DNA of 64,000 nucleotides from Streptomyces cynarae (lineage in GTDB: Bacteria; Actinomycetota; Actinomycetes; Streptomycetales; Streptomycetaceae), in assembly GCF_025642135.1 (NCBI RefSeq), contig NZ_CP106793.1:2959001-3023000 (forward strand), given 5' to 3'. Each line of letters starts with the position of its first letter. The stretch's first letter is position 1. The position numbers were made by a program, and so were the translations under genes. Shown piece by piece: positions 1 through 11,417 of the stretch. Below the pieces are notes generated by a model. It saw only the letters and a list, made by a program, of their open reading frames with translations. It ran no database searches and had not been told where the DNA came from.

Positions 1-939
1 TTCCCCGGGGTCGACATCCATGTCCGGGGCAATGAGATCAGCGCGGTCGGCGAGGCGACGGAGGTCGCCCTGATCCAGCGCCTGTTCGCCGAGATGATGC
101 TGGTGCTCCGCACCGGGCAGCCGATGACGGAGGACGCAGTGGAACGCTCGATCGCCATGCTCCGGGCGGGCGAGAACGGCGAGGGTGCGCCGGAGACCCC
201 GGCCCAGGTGCTGACGCAGAACATCCTGTCGTCGCGCGGCCGCACCATCCGCCCGAAGACGCTCAACCAGAAGCGGTACGTGGACGCGATCGACAAGCAC
301 ACGATCGTCTTCGGCATCGGCCCCGCGGGTACGGGCAAGACCTACCTCGCCATGGCGAAGGCGGTGCAGGCCCTGCAGTCCAAGCAGGTCAACCGCATCA
401 TCCTGACCCGTCCGGCGGTGGAGGCGGGCGAGCGCCTCGGCTTCCTGCCCGGCACCCTCTACGAGAAGATCGACCCGTACCTGCGCCCGCTGTACGACGC
501 GCTGCACGACATGCTCGACCCCGACTCGATCCCCCGGCTGATGGCCGCGGGCACGATCGAGGTCGCCCCGCTCGCGTACATGCGCGGCCGCACGCTCAAC
601 GACGCCTTCATCATCCTGGACGAGGCCCAGAACACGAGCCCCGAGCAGATGAAGATGTTCCTCACCCGCCTCGGCTTCGACTCGAAGATCGTGATCACGG
701 GTGACGTCACCCAGGTCGACCTCCCGGACGGCACCAAGAGCGGTCTGCGCCAGGTCCAGGAGATCCTGGAGGGCGTCGAGGACGTCCACTTCTCCCGGCT
801 GTCGTCGCACGATGTCGTACGGCACAAGCTCGTCGGCCGTATCGTCGACGCGTACGAGCAGTACGACAGCAGGCACGGCACCCAGAACGGCACGCACAAG
901 GGGCAGAGCCGGGGCAAGGCCGGGCACAAGGGGAAGTAG
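1..939 (+). CDS. phoH: PhoH-family ATPase (partial, N-terminus missing)
   Basis: PhoH/YbeZ-type P-loop ATPase, a family linked to RNA metabolism and usually encoded next to ybeY. The reading frame is open from base 1, and residues before the first internal ATG continue the family's N-terminal domain, so the true start lies upstream of the window; 312 residues are visible. The Walker A motif GPAGTGKT is near base 322 and the Walker B stretch FIILDEAQN near base 610. The C-terminus is a basic G/K/H/Q-rich tail, probably disordered. ybeY follows after 14 bp, indicating one operon. Family assignment is firm; the precise RNA substrate is unknown. Confidence 0.95.
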   Translation, partial: FPGVDIHVRGNEISAVGEATEVALIQRLFAEMMLVLRTGQPMTEDAVERSIAMLRAGENGEGAPETPAQVLTQNILSSRGRTIRPKTLNQKRYVDAIDKHTIVFGIGPAGTGKTYLAMAKAVQALQSKQVNRIILTRPAVEAGERLGFLPGTLYEKIDPYLRPLYDALHDMLDPDSIPRLMAAGTIEVAPLAYMRGRTLNDAFIILDEAQNTSPEQMKMFLTRLGFDSKIVITGDVTQVDLPDGTKSGLRQVQEILEGVEDVHFSRLSSHDVVRHKLVGRIVDAYEQYDSRHGTQNGTHKGQSRGKAGHKGK

Positions 940-953
940 AGACCGAGCACCAC

Positions 954-1451
954 ATGTCGATCGACGTCAACAACGAGTCCGGAACCGAGGTCGACGAGCA
1001 GGCGATCCTCGACATCGCCCGCTACGCGCTCGCGCGGATGCGCATCCACCCGCTCTCCGAGCTCTCGGTGATCGTCGTGGACGCCGACGCCATGGAGCAG
1101 CTGCACGTGCAGTGGATGGACCTGCCGGGGCCCACGGACGTCATGTCCTTCCCGATGGACGAGCTGCGGCCGCCGTCCAAGGACGACGACGAGCCGCCGC
1201 AGGGCCTGCTCGGCGACATCGTGCTGTGCCCCGAGGTCGCCGCCAAGCAGGGCGCCGAGGCCCCGACGCAGCACTCCATGGACGAGGAGCTCCAGCTGCT
1301 CACCGTCCACGGGGTGCTGCACCTGCTGGGCTACGACCACGAGGAACCGGACGAGAAGGCCGAGATGTTCGGTCTGCAGGCCGCCATCGTGGACGGCTGG
1401 CGCGCGGAGAGGGGCCTGACCGGCCCGTCCCCGGCCCCCACCGTGTCATGA
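954..1451 (+). CDS. ybeY: Endoribonuclease YbeY (16S rRNA maturation)
   Basis: Cytoplasmic metal-dependent endoribonuclease of the UPF0054 family, involved in 16S rRNA 3'-end maturation and ribosome quality control. It has 165 residues, normal for the family. The zinc-binding signature [11 protein letters not shown] (HxxxHxxxxxH) lies near residues 119-129. The upstream half has the expected conserved DVMSFPMD segment. It sits directly after phoH and its stop codon overlaps the next start by ATGA, so the three genes are probably translationally coupled. No unusual residues were seen. Confidence 0.96.
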   Translation: MSIDVNNESGTEVDEQAILDIARYALARMRIHPLSELSVIVVDADAMEQLHVQWMDLPGPTDVMSFPMDELRPPSKDDDEPPQGLLGDIVLCPEVAAKQGAEAPTQHSMDEELQLLTVHGVLHLLGYDHEEPDEKAEMFGLQAAIVDGWRAERGLTGPSPAPTVS

Positions 1452-2758
1452 GCCCCCAGATCGTCGTCGGCGCGATCGCCCTGGTCGTCGTCGCCTGGCT
1501 CGCCGCCTGCGCGGAGGCGGGCCTGGCGCGCGTCTCCAGCTTCCGCGCCGAGGAGGCCGTCAGGGCGGGCCGGCGCGGCAGCGCCAAGCTCGCCCAGGTC
1601 GCCGCGGACCCGACCCGCTACCTGAACGTGGCGCTGCTGGTCCGTGTCGCCTGCGAGATGGCCGCCGCCGCGCTGGTCACCTATGCCTGCCTGAAGGAGC
1701 TCAGCGGGACCGCCGAGGCGCTGCTGGTGGCGATCGCGGTCATGGTCCTGGTGTCGTACGTCGCCGTCGGCGTCTCCCCGCGCACGATCGGCCGCCAGCA
1801 CCCGGTGAACACGGCCACGGTGGCGGCGTACGTCCTGGTGCCGCTGGCCCGGATCATGGGCCCGATCCCGTCCCTTCTCATCCTCATCGGCAACGCGCTC
1901 ACCCCTGGCAAGGGCTTCCGCCGCGGCCCCTTCGCCTCCGAGGCGGAGCTGCGCGCCCTCGTCGACCTCGCCGAGAAGGAGTCCCTGATCGAGGCCGAGG
2001 AGCGCCGCATGGTGCACTCGGTGTTCGAGCTGGGCGACACCCTGGTGCGGGAGGTGATGGTGCCGAGGACGGACCTGGTCACCATCGAGCGCTTCAAGAC
2101 GATCCGCCAGGCCCTCACCCTCGCCCTGCGCTCCGGTTTCTCGCGCATCCCGGTCACCGGGGAGAGCGAGGACGACGTCGTCGGGATCGTGTACCTGAAG
2201 GACCTGGTCCGCAAGACGCACATCAGCCGGGACGCCGAGTCGGAGCTGGTGTCCACCGCCATGCGGCCGGCCGCCTTCGTGCCCGACACCAAGAACGCGG
2301 GCGACCTGCTGCGCGAGATGCAGAAGGAGCGCAACCACGTCGCGGTCGTCATCGACGAGTACGGCGGCACGGCCGGCATCGTCACCATCGAGGACATCCT
2401 CGAGGAGATCGTCGGCGAGATCACCGACGAGTACGACCGCGAACTGCCGCCGGTGGAGGAGCTGGGCGACGACCGCTACCGGGTCACCGCCCGGCTGGAC
2501 ATCGGCGACCTGGGCGAGCTGTACGGGCTCGAGGCGTTCGACGACGAGGACGTGGAGACCGTCGGCGGTCTGCTCGCCAAGGCTCTGGGCCGGGTGCCCA
2601 TCGCCGGGGCGTCGTCCGTGGTGGAGCTTCCGGACGGCCGGGAACTGCGCCTGACGGCGGAGGCCGCGGCGGGCCGCCGCAACAAGATCGTGACGGTGCT
2701 GGTGGAGCCGGTGGGTCCGGTGGAGACCGCCGAGGACGAGGAGAAGAAGCCCGAGTGA
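1448..2758 (+). CDS. CNNM/CorC-type membrane protein with CBS pair
   Basis: Hemolysin-family (HlyC/CorC, CNNM-like) integral membrane protein of 436 residues; relatives are linked to Mg2+/Co2+ efflux, although the name hemolysin is historical. Domain order: an N-terminal DUF21 domain with about four hydrophobic segments (roughly residues 1-25, 60-85, 90-115 and 125-150), two CBS domains (about 195-330), and a CorC_HlyC C-terminal domain (about 345-425). The start is the ATG overlapping the ybeY stop (ATGA). The last bases overlap the GTG start of the next gene. Transport of Mg2+ is inferred from the family only. Confidence 0.92.
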   Translation: MSPQIVVGAIALVVVAWLAACAEAGLARVSSFRAEEAVRAGRRGSAKLAQVAADPTRYLNVALLVRVACEMAAAALVTYACLKELSGTAEALLVAIAVMVLVSYVAVGVSPRTIGRQHPVNTATVAAYVLVPLARIMGPIPSLLILIGNALTPGKGFRRGPFASEAELRALVDLAEKESLIEAEERRMVHSVFELGDTLVREVMVPRTDLVTIERFKTIRQALTLALRSGFSRIPVTGESEDDVVGIVYLKDLVRKTHISRDAESELVSTAMRPAAFVPDTKNAGDLLREMQKERNHVAVVIDEYGGTAGIVTIEDILEEIVGEITDEYDRELPPVEELGDDRYRVTARLDIGDLGELYGLEAFDDEDVETVGGLLAKALGRVPIAGASSVVELPDGRELRLTAEAAAGRRNKIVTVLVEPVGPVETAEDEEKKPE

Positions 2759-3114
2759 CCCCTCAGGAGCTGCGCGCCTTCTGTCTGTCGTTCAACGCGG
2801 TGGTGGAGGACTTCCCGTTCAACCCGGAGACCTCGGTCTTCAAGGTGCAGGGCAAGCTCTTCGCGCTGACGGCCCTGGACGCGCGGCCGCTGAAGGTCAA
2901 CCTCAAGTGCGACCCGGACGACGCGGTGCGGCTCCGCCGCGAGCACGAGGGCCTGATCGTCCCCGGCTGGCACATGAACAAGCGCCACTGGAACACGGTC
3001 ACGGTCGACGGCGAGCTCCCGGACCGCCTGGTCCGGGAGCTCGTCGAGGACTCGTACGACCTGGTCGTCGCCGGCCTACCGCGCGCCGACCGCCTCCGCC
3101 TCGACCGCCCCTGA
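2755..3114 (+). CDS. MmcQ/YjbR family protein
   Basis: Small 119-residue protein of the MmcQ/YjbR family (CyaY-like fold, often called DNA-binding). Family hallmarks are the N-terminal FPF..ETSVFKVQGKLFAL block and the C-terminal PGWHMNKRHWNTV block. It starts at a GTG that overlaps the preceding stop (GTGA), so it is the last gene of the phoH operon. Its 3' end overlaps the convergent MFS gene by 39 bp. The cellular role is unknown; the name reflects the fold only. Confidence 0.9.
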   Translation: MTPQELRAFCLSFNAVVEDFPFNPETSVFKVQGKLFALTALDARPLKVNLKCDPDDAVRLRREHEGLIVPGWHMNKRHWNTVTVDGELPDRLVRELVEDSYDLVVAGLPRADRLRLDRP

Positions 3115-4539
3115 GCCGCCCGCACTCCGGGTGCGCAGTCCCAGCGCCACCAGCACCGCCGCCGCCAGGACGATCGCCGCGTCCAGCGCGAGCACCGTGT
3201 GCACGCCCGACAGCAGGTCCGTCGAGGTGGTGGCGAGGACGCCGAGGATCGGGATGCCCACGGTGATGCCGACCTGCTGGGTGGAGGTGACCAGGCCGGT
3301 GGCCAGGCCCTGCTCCTCGTCCGGGACGCCCGAGGTGACCGTAAGGCCGTAGGAGATGATCGCGCCCAGGTGGCACATGCTGGCCAGGGAGACGGCGGCC
3401 GTGGCGAGCCACACCGACCAGACGTGGCTGTTCAGGCCCAGCAGGGCGGCGATCAGCGCGCCCTGCCCGGCGAGCGAGCCGACCAGCGTGCGGCGGGCGC
3501 CGAAGCGGCCGATGACCTTGGGTGCGTACGTGCCCGCCACCGCCGACAGGACACCCTGGAAGCCGAAGACCAGACCGGTCTCGAAGGCGGACAGACGCAG
3601 GACCTCCTGGAGGTAGAGGGTCAGCACGAAGATCACCGTCGACATCATCGAGAAGGTGACCAGGCCGCCCAGGTTGCCCCACGCCACCGTGCGGCGGCGC
3701 AGCATGGGCAGCGAGACCAGGGGCTGCGCGGTGCGGGACTCGACGAAGGCGAACGCCGTCAGCAGGAGGGCGCCGACGACCAGCGTCGTGATGACGTCCG
3801 CACGGCCGAAGCCGTGGTCGGCGGCCGTCGACAGGGCGTAGATCAGGGAGAGCAGGCCGCCGGTGACGGTGATCGCGCCGGGGACGTCCAGGCGCGGGCG
3901 GTCCGGGGTGCGGGACTCGGGCAGCAGGCCGGGGGCGAGCGGGAGCACGATCAGCGCGAAGACCGAGAGCAGGCCCATCGTGGAGCGCCAGCCGAGGGCG
4001 TCGGTGAGGACGCCGCCCGCGACCATGCCGACCGTGAAGCCCAGCGACAGCAGCGTGCCGGAGATACCGAGGGCGCGGTCGCGGGCCGGGCCCTCCGGGA
4101 AGGTGGTGGTGAGCAGCGACATCCCGGTGGGCACGATCGCCGCCGCGCCGAGGCCCTGAAGGGCGCGGCCCGCCAGGAACGACGCCGGGTCCCAGGCGAA
4201 CGTCGCGAGCAGCGAGGCGGCGCCGAACAGGGCCAGGCCGGTCAGGAACAGCCTGCGGCGCCCGTAGAGGTCGCCGATCCGGCCGAACAGGAGCAGGAAG
4301 CCACCGGACGGCAGGGCGAACGCGGTGACCGCCCACTGAAGGGCGGAGCGGCTCATTCCAAGGTCGTCGCCGAGGACGGGCAGCGCCACGTTCAGGACGG
4401 AGAAGTCCAGCGCGACCATGAACTGGGCCGCGCACAGCACGAAGAGGACGAGTTTGTCGCGCGTCGACAGCCGGGGGTTGTCGAGCGGTTCGCGTGCGGG
4501 GGTGGTCGAAGTGGTGGAGGTGGTGGTGTCGATCGCCAT
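3076..4539 (-). CDS. MFS drug-efflux transporter (DHA2/EmrB-QacA type)
   Basis: Multidrug-type major facilitator, 487 residues, with about 14 hydrophobic segments. The first helix carries LFVLCAAQFMVALDFSVLNVALP, cut here to its pattern QFMxALDxSxxNVALP, typical of the DHA2 family; the loop FGRIGDLYGRRR is the MFS motif A. I chose the ATG at 4539 because a GAGG lies about 9 nt upstream and family similarity begins there; an upstream GTG at 4584 would add 15 atypical residues. It is transcribed divergently from an XRE-type regulator across a 17-bp palindrome, suggesting local regulation. Substrate unknown. Confidence 0.9.
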   Translation of the reverse strand: MAIDTTTSTTSTTPAREPLDNPRLSTRDKLVLFVLCAAQFMVALDFSVLNVALPVLGDDLGMSRSALQWAVTAFALPSGGFLLLFGRIGDLYGRRRLFLTGLALFGAASLLATFAWDPASFLAGRALQGLGAAAIVPTGMSLLTTTFPEGPARDRALGISGTLLSLGFTVGMVAGGVLTDALGWRSTMGLLSVFALIVLPLAPGLLPESRTPDRPRLDVPGAITVTGGLLSLIYALSTAADHGFGRADVITTLVVGALLLTAFAFVESRTAQPLVSLPMLRRRTVAWGNLGGLVTFSMMSTVIFVLTLYLQEVLRLSAFETGLVFGFQGVLSAVAGTYAPKVIGRFGARRTLVGSLAGQGALIAALLGLNSHVWSVWLATAAVSLASMCHLGAIISYGLTVTSGVPDEEQGLATGLVTSTQQVGITVGIPILGVLATTSTDLLSGVHTVLALDAAIVLAAAVLVALGLRTRSAGGSGAVEAEAVGAR

Positions 4540-4590
4540 GGGCAAGAGCCTCGTGCGAACGGAACATCCATGGGGAGTCGGCACTTATGG

Positions 4591-4607
4591 TGGTGGTGGC
4601 ACCACCA
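4591..4607. promoter_or_regulatory. 17-bp palindrome between efflux gene and XRE regulator
   Basis: TGGTGGTGGCACCACCA is a perfect inverted repeat (8+1+8) in the 91-bp space between the divergent MFS and XRE genes. Its position fits an operator for the adjacent regulator. It was seen by reading the sequence; binding is inferred. Confidence 0.55.
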
Positions 4608-4630
4608 GACACCGACGGGGGGATCCGTAC

Positions 4631-5500
4631 GTGCCCGAGGACGCGCTGAAGAGCCATCGGCTGCGGGAGTTGCGCGAGTTCCTGATGAGCAGGCGCGCCC
4701 GGGTCACCCCGGCGGAGGCCGGACTGCCCGCCGGCGGGCCGCGGCGCCGTACGCCCGGTCTGCGCCGCGAGGAGGTCGCCGTGCTGGCCGGGGTGGGCAT
4801 CTCCTGGTACCAGTGGCTGGAGCAGGGGCGGGACATCTCCGTCTCCCCGCAGGTACTGGACGCTGTGGCGCGGGTGCTGCGGCTCAGCAACGCGGAGCGC
4901 CGGCATCTGTACGTCCTGGCCGGGCTGAACCCGCCCGCGCCCGAACCGGCGCCCGACCACGGCTGCGAGGGCATGCGGCGGCTGATCGACGCCTGGATGC
5001 CGTATCCGGCCCACATCATGGACCGGTACTACAACTGCGTGATGTACAACGACGCCGCGGGCTGGGTGCTCGGGATGCGGCCCGAGATCACGCAGAACTG
5101 CATCGTCGACTTCTTCACCGACCCGCTGTACCGCTCCCGCTCCCACAGCTGGGAGCAGAACGCGCACACGGTCGTCGCACAGTTCCGGGCGATGTGCTCG
5201 GACAACCCCGACGACGAGGGGTTCCGGGCGGTGCTGGCCGAACTCAAGGCGGTGAGCCAGGAGTTCACCGCGCTGTGGGAGCGGCGGGACATCAAGGACG
5301 CCGGGGTGATCCGCAAGGAGCTGGACCATCCGCTGGTGGGGCTGCTGTGCGTGGAGTCGACGGCGCTGAAGGTGCCGGCGCGGCCCGACCTGACGATCGT
5401 GCTCCACACCCCGCTGGAGGAGGCGAACACCACGGCGAAGCTGGAGTGGCTGGCCTCGCCGCAGGGCAGGCGCGGGGCGATGTATCCCGTGGCGGGATGA
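4631..5500 (+). CDS. XRE-family regulator with MmyB-like ligand domain
   Basis: Transcription factor of 289 residues. The N-terminal helix-turn-helix (about residues 5-85) has the family-typical RRRTPGLRREEVAVLAGVG core followed by WYQWLEQGR. The rest is an MmyB-like, PAS-related ligand-binding domain (about 100-285). The start is a GTG at 4631 preceded by GGGGGGA. It is divergent from an efflux gene and is probably its regulator; a paralogous MFS/XRE pair lies at 55.2-57.7 kb. The 3' end carries the first of three 27-bp tandem repeats. Confidence 0.9.
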   Translation: MPEDALKSHRLRELREFLMSRRARVTPAEAGLPAGGPRRRTPGLRREEVAVLAGVGISWYQWLEQGRDISVSPQVLDAVARVLRLSNAERRHLYVLAGLNPPAPEPAPDHGCEGMRRLIDAWMPYPAHIMDRYYNCVMYNDAAGWVLGMRPEITQNCIVDFFTDPLYRSRSHSWEQNAHTVVAQFRAMCSDNPDDEGFRAVLAELKAVSQEFTALWERRDIKDAGVIRKELDHPLVGLLCVESTALKVPARPDLTIVLHTPLEEANTTAKLEWLASPQGRRGAMYPVAG

Positions 5501-5567
5501 CCTCGGCGTCGTTCCGTCACGGGACGACTTCGACGGGACCCCGTCGCGGGACGACCTCGACGGTGTA
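5487..5567. repeat. Three 27-bp imperfect tandem repeats
   Basis: Units begin at 5487, 5514 and 5541 with the pattern CCGTxxCGGGAxGACxTCGxCG. The second and third units carry CCGTC and GACGG arms able to form hairpins. The first unit overlaps the last codons of the XRE gene. The repeats may act as a transcription end for that gene; this is inference. Confidence 0.7.
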
Positions 5568-5611
5568 GCCCGTTGCGCGCTGACCGCGGCCGCTCTTCGT
5601 ATGCTCGTGGC

Positions 5612-5965
5612 ATGACCGACAGCAATGCGCTCGACCCCGAGGACCGCAAGATCGTCACCCTGGCCCGTTCCGCGCGGGCCCGCAACGGCGTGCCCGAGGG
5701 GGCCGCGGTGCGGGACGAGACCGGACGGACGTACGTCGCCGGGACCGTAGCCCTCGAGTCGCTGAAGCTGAGTGCCCTGCAGACGGCGGTGGCCATGGCG
5801 GTGGCCTCGGGCGCGAAGTCGCTGGAGGCGGCTGCGGTCGTCACGGAGGCCGAGGTCGCGTCCGCGGAGGACCGTGCGGCCGTACGGGACCTCGGCGGGC
5901 CTCGGACGCCTGTGCTGGTGGCCGGGCCGGACGGGACGGTTCGCGTCACGGTGACCGCGGGCTGA
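5612..5965 (+). CDS. Cytidine deaminase-like protein without zinc ligands
   Basis: Protein of 117 residues with the fold features of the CDA/nucleotide-deaminase superfamily, of a kind often labelled cytidine deaminase near era in Streptomyces. The segment GRTYVAGTVALESLKLSALQ matches the N-terminal part of the deaminase core. The hallmark HAE/CAE and PCxxC zinc motifs are absent and there is no cysteine in the protein, so catalysis of the usual kind is unlikely. The start is ATG 5612, 111 bp after the XRE gene. Function unknown. Confidence 0.75.
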   Translation: MTDSNALDPEDRKIVTLARSARARNGVPEGAAVRDETGRTYVAGTVALESLKLSALQTAVAMAVASGAKSLEAAAVVTEAEVASAEDRAAVRDLGGPRTPVLVAGPDGTVRVTVTAG

Positions 5966-5992
5966 GGGATCGCGCACGGCCGGACGGAGAAA

Positions 5993-6009
5993 ACTGACGG
6001 CCCGTCAGT
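5993..6009. promoter_or_regulatory. 17-bp palindrome upstream of the WxL gene
   Basis: ACTGACGGCCCGTCAGT is a perfect 8+1+8 inverted repeat. On the minus strand it is followed by TTTT, but no minus-strand gene ends here, so an operator or a bidirectional hairpin is more likely than a dedicated terminator. Confidence 0.45.
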
Positions 6010-6024
6010 CCACTTGCCGCATCT

Positions 6025-6058
6025 CCATTGACTTCTCACACAACCCGCACGTCAATGG
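6025..6058. promoter_or_regulatory. Inverted repeat CCATTGAC-N18-GTCAATGG
   Basis: Perfect 8-bp arms separated by 18 bp, located 55 bp upstream of the WxL-protein start. The left arm contains TTGAC, which could serve as a -35 box. This is a candidate operator/promoter overlap for the WxL-DUF916 genes; inference from position only. Confidence 0.45.
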
Positions 6059-6112
6059 CCCCCTGTCGGCGCAGAAGAGCCGCTGCGCCCGAAAACCACC
6101 TAGGGGGCCGTC

Positions 6113-7432
6113 ATGGCTTTACCGACTCGAAGACGCCGCTGGGCCTCGATACTCACGGTGACCGCCCTCGCGGTCGCCGGCGGGGGTGCCCTGGCCTGTC
6201 CGGCCGGCGCCGCACCGCAGCAGGTGGACTTCCCCACCCACTGCATTCCGCCCGCGGTCGCGGGCATCCCCCCGATCGACGGCACCACCACCGCGAAGAT
6301 CACGGTGGACAACGCCAGTCCCAAGGTGGGCGACACGGTCACCGTGACCTACACGGTGGTCCAGGCCGCCGCGAGCAATCCCACCGACCTGGCCCTGCCG
6401 GCCGACATCATGACGCCGACCGGAAAAGTGTCCCTCGGGGGCGCCCAGACCGGTGACGTCACCGTCGCCGGGCCGAAGAAGAACCCGCCTGTGCCGGGGA
6501 AAGCGGCCTTCCCGTCCTTCTCCATGACCGGAACGTTCACCGTCACCAGGGCCGGCCAGATCACCCTCTCGCCGGGCGACTACAACATCCACACCAGCTA
6601 CATCCTCGAGCTGGACACCCCGTGCACGGTCACCAACCCGCCCGCCCCGGTTTCGGAGACCGTCACGGCGACCGACGGCACCCCGGCCAACACCCGGGCC
6701 ATCTCGCTGAGTTCGGCATCCGGTGACCCGGGCGCCAGTGTCACCGTCAGCGGCAGCGACTTCACGCCGGGCGCGACCGTCACCCTGGCCGGGCGGGCCG
6801 GGGGCATCCCGACCACGGACACCGCCACCGTGACCGCGAACTCCCAGGGCTCCTTCAGCGGTTCGCTCGTCGTCAACGACAGAGCCACGACCGGGATCGT
6901 GGCCTACGAGGGCAGCTCCTGGAGCCAGGACAAGGGCGCGGGCCCGGCGGCGTACGCGGTCAACGACAACGCGCCCGTCCCGGCCGGCAGTCAGAAGCTG
7001 ACCACCACCGTCAAGGCGGGCACCCTGTCCATGTCCCACGCCGGGGACGCCGTGGCCCTGGCGGCGGTGGACTTCGGCAAGGGAGGGACCTCCGCCGGGA
7101 AACTCCAGACCGTGACCGTGCAGGACTTCCGCGGGGGTCCCGCCGGCTGGTCCCTGACCGGCAAGGTCACGAACTTCACGGGGCCCGCCGGCAAGATCGA
7201 CGCCGGGAGGCTGAACTGGACCCCTGCCTGCGCGACCGAGCCGGGCAGCCCGAGCACCTGCAAGGCCGGCTCGGCAGGAGCCGTGGGCACGTCGGGGGCG
7301 ACCCTCGCGTCGACGTCCGACGGCACGCTCACCGGCGGCGAGTTCACCGTCGACGCCGGGCTGTCCCTGGACGTACCGGCGTTCACGCCTCCGGGCTCGT
7401 ACTCCGGTGTGCTCACCCTGACGCTCGCCTGA
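6113..7432 (+). CDS. Secreted WxL-domain surface protein
   Basis: Exported protein of 439 residues. It has a Sec signal peptide (MALPTRRRRWASIL..., hydrophobic to about residue 28, AxA-like site near GAA). Two Ig-like beta-sandwich regions follow: about 55-190, and about 200-290 with an IPT-like GDPGASVTVSGSDFTPG. The C-terminal region (about 300-439) resembles the WxL domain of Gram-positive surface proteins: first motif GGPAGWSLTGKVTNF, and the closing strand GSYSGVLTLTL in the place of the second motif. WxL domains bind peptidoglycan in Firmicutes. The next gene encodes the usual DUF916 partner. Cell-wall association is inferred. Confidence 0.72.
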   Translation: MALPTRRRRWASILTVTALAVAGGGALACPAGAAPQQVDFPTHCIPPAVAGIPPIDGTTTAKITVDNASPKVGDTVTVTYTVVQAAASNPTDLALPADIMTPTGKVSLGGAQTGDVTVAGPKKNPPVPGKAAFPSFSMTGTFTVTRAGQITLSPGDYNIHTSYILELDTPCTVTNPPAPVSETVTATDGTPANTRAISLSSASGDPGASVTVSGSDFTPGATVTLAGRAGGIPTTDTATVTANSQGSFSGSLVVNDRATTGIVAYEGSSWSQDKGAGPAAYAVNDNAPVPAGSQKLTTTVKAGTLSMSHAGDAVALAAVDFGKGGTSAGKLQTVTVQDFRGGPAGWSLTGKVTNFTGPAGKIDAGRLNWTPACATEPGSPSTCKAGSAGAVGTSGATLASTSDGTLTGGEFTVDAGLSLDVPAFTPPGSYSGVLTLTLA

Positions 7433-7491
7433 GCGCAAGGGCGTCCGCACCCGCCCGTTCCCCTGTCCCTCGTCCGTGGGGGTCCGCACCC

Positions 7492-10041
<2,550 letters not shown>

Positions 10042-10087
10042 GGGCTCTCCTACGGTCCGGGGGCTCGTCCGAGGGTCACCGGCGCTC

Positions 10088-10143
10088 GTTTCCTGTTGCG
10101 TACAGGTGTGTTTCCGTGACGTTTCGTGTTGCGGGAAGGTTTC
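10088..10143 (-). promoter_or_regulatory. Candidate GlnR binding region upstream of amtB
   Basis: On the minus strand four GAAAC motifs occur (plus-strand GTTTC at 10088, 10110, 10121 and 10139). The middle spacings are 22 and 11 bp, matching the 11-bp half-site rhythm of actinobacterial GlnR boxes (gTnAc-n6-GaAAc), and a GTACG half-site-like sequence fills the gap at +22. It lies 47-102 bp before the amtB start. Binding is inferred. Confidence 0.6.
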
Positions 10144-10226
10144 CGGAATCTCACCGGGATGCGCGCGGGGTCCGGGGCGCGGCAGGGCGTGCGGAGGGGC
10201 TCCGTGGATCAGGGAGAATGGGCGCC

Positions 10227-11177
10227 ATGAGCGTGCGCACCCAGCCATCCGAGCCCACCGAGGCCGTCCACCGGGCGGGCTTCGCCTGTTTCGTGGGCCG
10301 TCCCAACGCGGGCAAGTCCACTCTGACGAACGCTCTGGTCGGGCAGAAGGTGGCAATCACCTCGAACCGGCCGCAGACGACGCGGCACACGGTGCGGGGC
10401 ATCGTGCACCGACCGGACGCGCAGCTGATCCTGGTGGACACACCGGGTCTGCACAAGCCGCGCACGCTGCTGGGCGAGCGGCTGAACGACGTGGTGCGCA
10501 CGACGTGGGCGGAGGTCGACGTGATCGGCTTCTGTCTGCCCGCCGACCAGAAGATCGGCCCCGGGGACCGGTTCATCGCGAAGGAACTGGCGGGGATCAG
10601 GAAGACCCCGAAGGTCGCGATCGTCACGAAGACGGACCTGGTGGACTCCAAGGCCCTGGCCGAGCAGCTCATCGCGATCGACCGGCTGGGTGAGGAGCTG
10701 GGGATCGAGTGGGCGGAGATCGTCCCGGTGTCGGCGACCGCGAACAAGCAGGTGGACCTGCTGGCGGACCTGCTGATCCCGCTGCTGCCGGAGGGGCCGG
10801 CGCTGTATCCCGAGGGCGATCTGACGGACGAGCCGGAGCAGGTCATGGTGGCGGAGCTCATCCGTGAGGCGGCGCTGGAGGGCGTCCGGGACGAGCTGCC
10901 GCACTCGATCGCGGTGGTGGTGGAGGAGATGCTGCCGCGCGAGGACCGGCCCGCGGACAAGCCGCTGCTGGACATCCACGCGAACGTCTACATCGAGCGG
11001 CCGAGCCAGAAGGGGATCATCATCGGTCCCAAGGGCAAGCGGCTGAAGGAGGTAGGCATCAAGTCCCGCAAGCACATCGAGGCGCTGCTGGGGACGCCGG
11101 TGTTCCTGGACCTCCACGTGAAGGTGGCGAAGGACTGGCAACGGGACCCGAAGCAGCTGCGGCGCCTGGGCTTCTGA
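10227..11177 (+). CDS. era: GTPase Era (30S assembly)
   Basis: Essential-type GTPase that binds 16S rRNA during 30S maturation; 316 residues. The G1 motif GRPNAGKS is at about residues 24-31, followed by the switch region, G3 DTPG, and a G4 motif read as TKTD instead of the usual NKxD. The C-terminal KH domain has GIIIGPKGKRLKEVG. I chose ATG 10227 because GGGAG lies about 10 nt upstream; ATG 10218 is too close to it. era normally sits with phoH/ybeY; here eight genes separate it from them. Confidence 0.95.
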   Translation: MSVRTQPSEPTEAVHRAGFACFVGRPNAGKSTLTNALVGQKVAITSNRPQTTRHTVRGIVHRPDAQLILVDTPGLHKPRTLLGERLNDVVRTTWAEVDVIGFCLPADQKIGPGDRFIAKELAGIRKTPKVAIVTKTDLVDSKALAEQLIAIDRLGEELGIEWAEIVPVSATANKQVDLLADLLIPLLPEGPALYPEGDLTDEPEQVMVAELIREAALEGVRDELPHSIAVVVEEMLPREDRPADKPLLDIHANVYIERPSQKGIIIGPKGKRLKEVGIKSRKHIEALLGTPVFLDLHVKVAKDWQRDPKQLRRLGF

Positions 11178-11211
11178 GCGGTTCCCGCCCCCGCCGCCCC
11201 TGCCCTTCCCG

Positions 11212-11349
11212 TGCTTTAGGGGCTGCGCCCCCTTCGACTCCATCAGGGGGCTCCGCCCCCTGGACCCCCGCTCCTCAAGCGCCGGAGGGGCTGATTTTTC
11301 AGCCTGTCCGGGGATCCCCTGCTCGGGGGGCTGGGGGCAGCCCCCAGGT
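11212..11349. repeat. Streptomyces-type GC hairpin repeats after era
   Basis: The 240-bp gap after era is filled with short G/C palindromes: GGGGCTGCGCCCC, GGGGGCTCCGCCCCC, and at 11310-11338 a GGGGATCCCC...CTGGGGG element related to copies at 17227-17257 and 26014-26047. These are dispersed intergenic repeats and probably also provide transcription ends for era and the convergent kinase gene. Confidence 0.6.
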
Positions 11350-11417
11350 ACGGGACCGGTAGGGGCGGCGGGGGCGAAACACGTCTTGCGCGGCCCCCGG
11401 CGGGTGGCGGGGTGGCG

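Noticed and set aside
2999..5977. 992-codon open frame on the minus strand across MFS, XRE and deaminase-like genes
   Set aside because: It runs antisense or out of frame to well-supported genes, its translation is R/P/A/G-rich without domains, and long spurious frames are expected in DNA of this composition.
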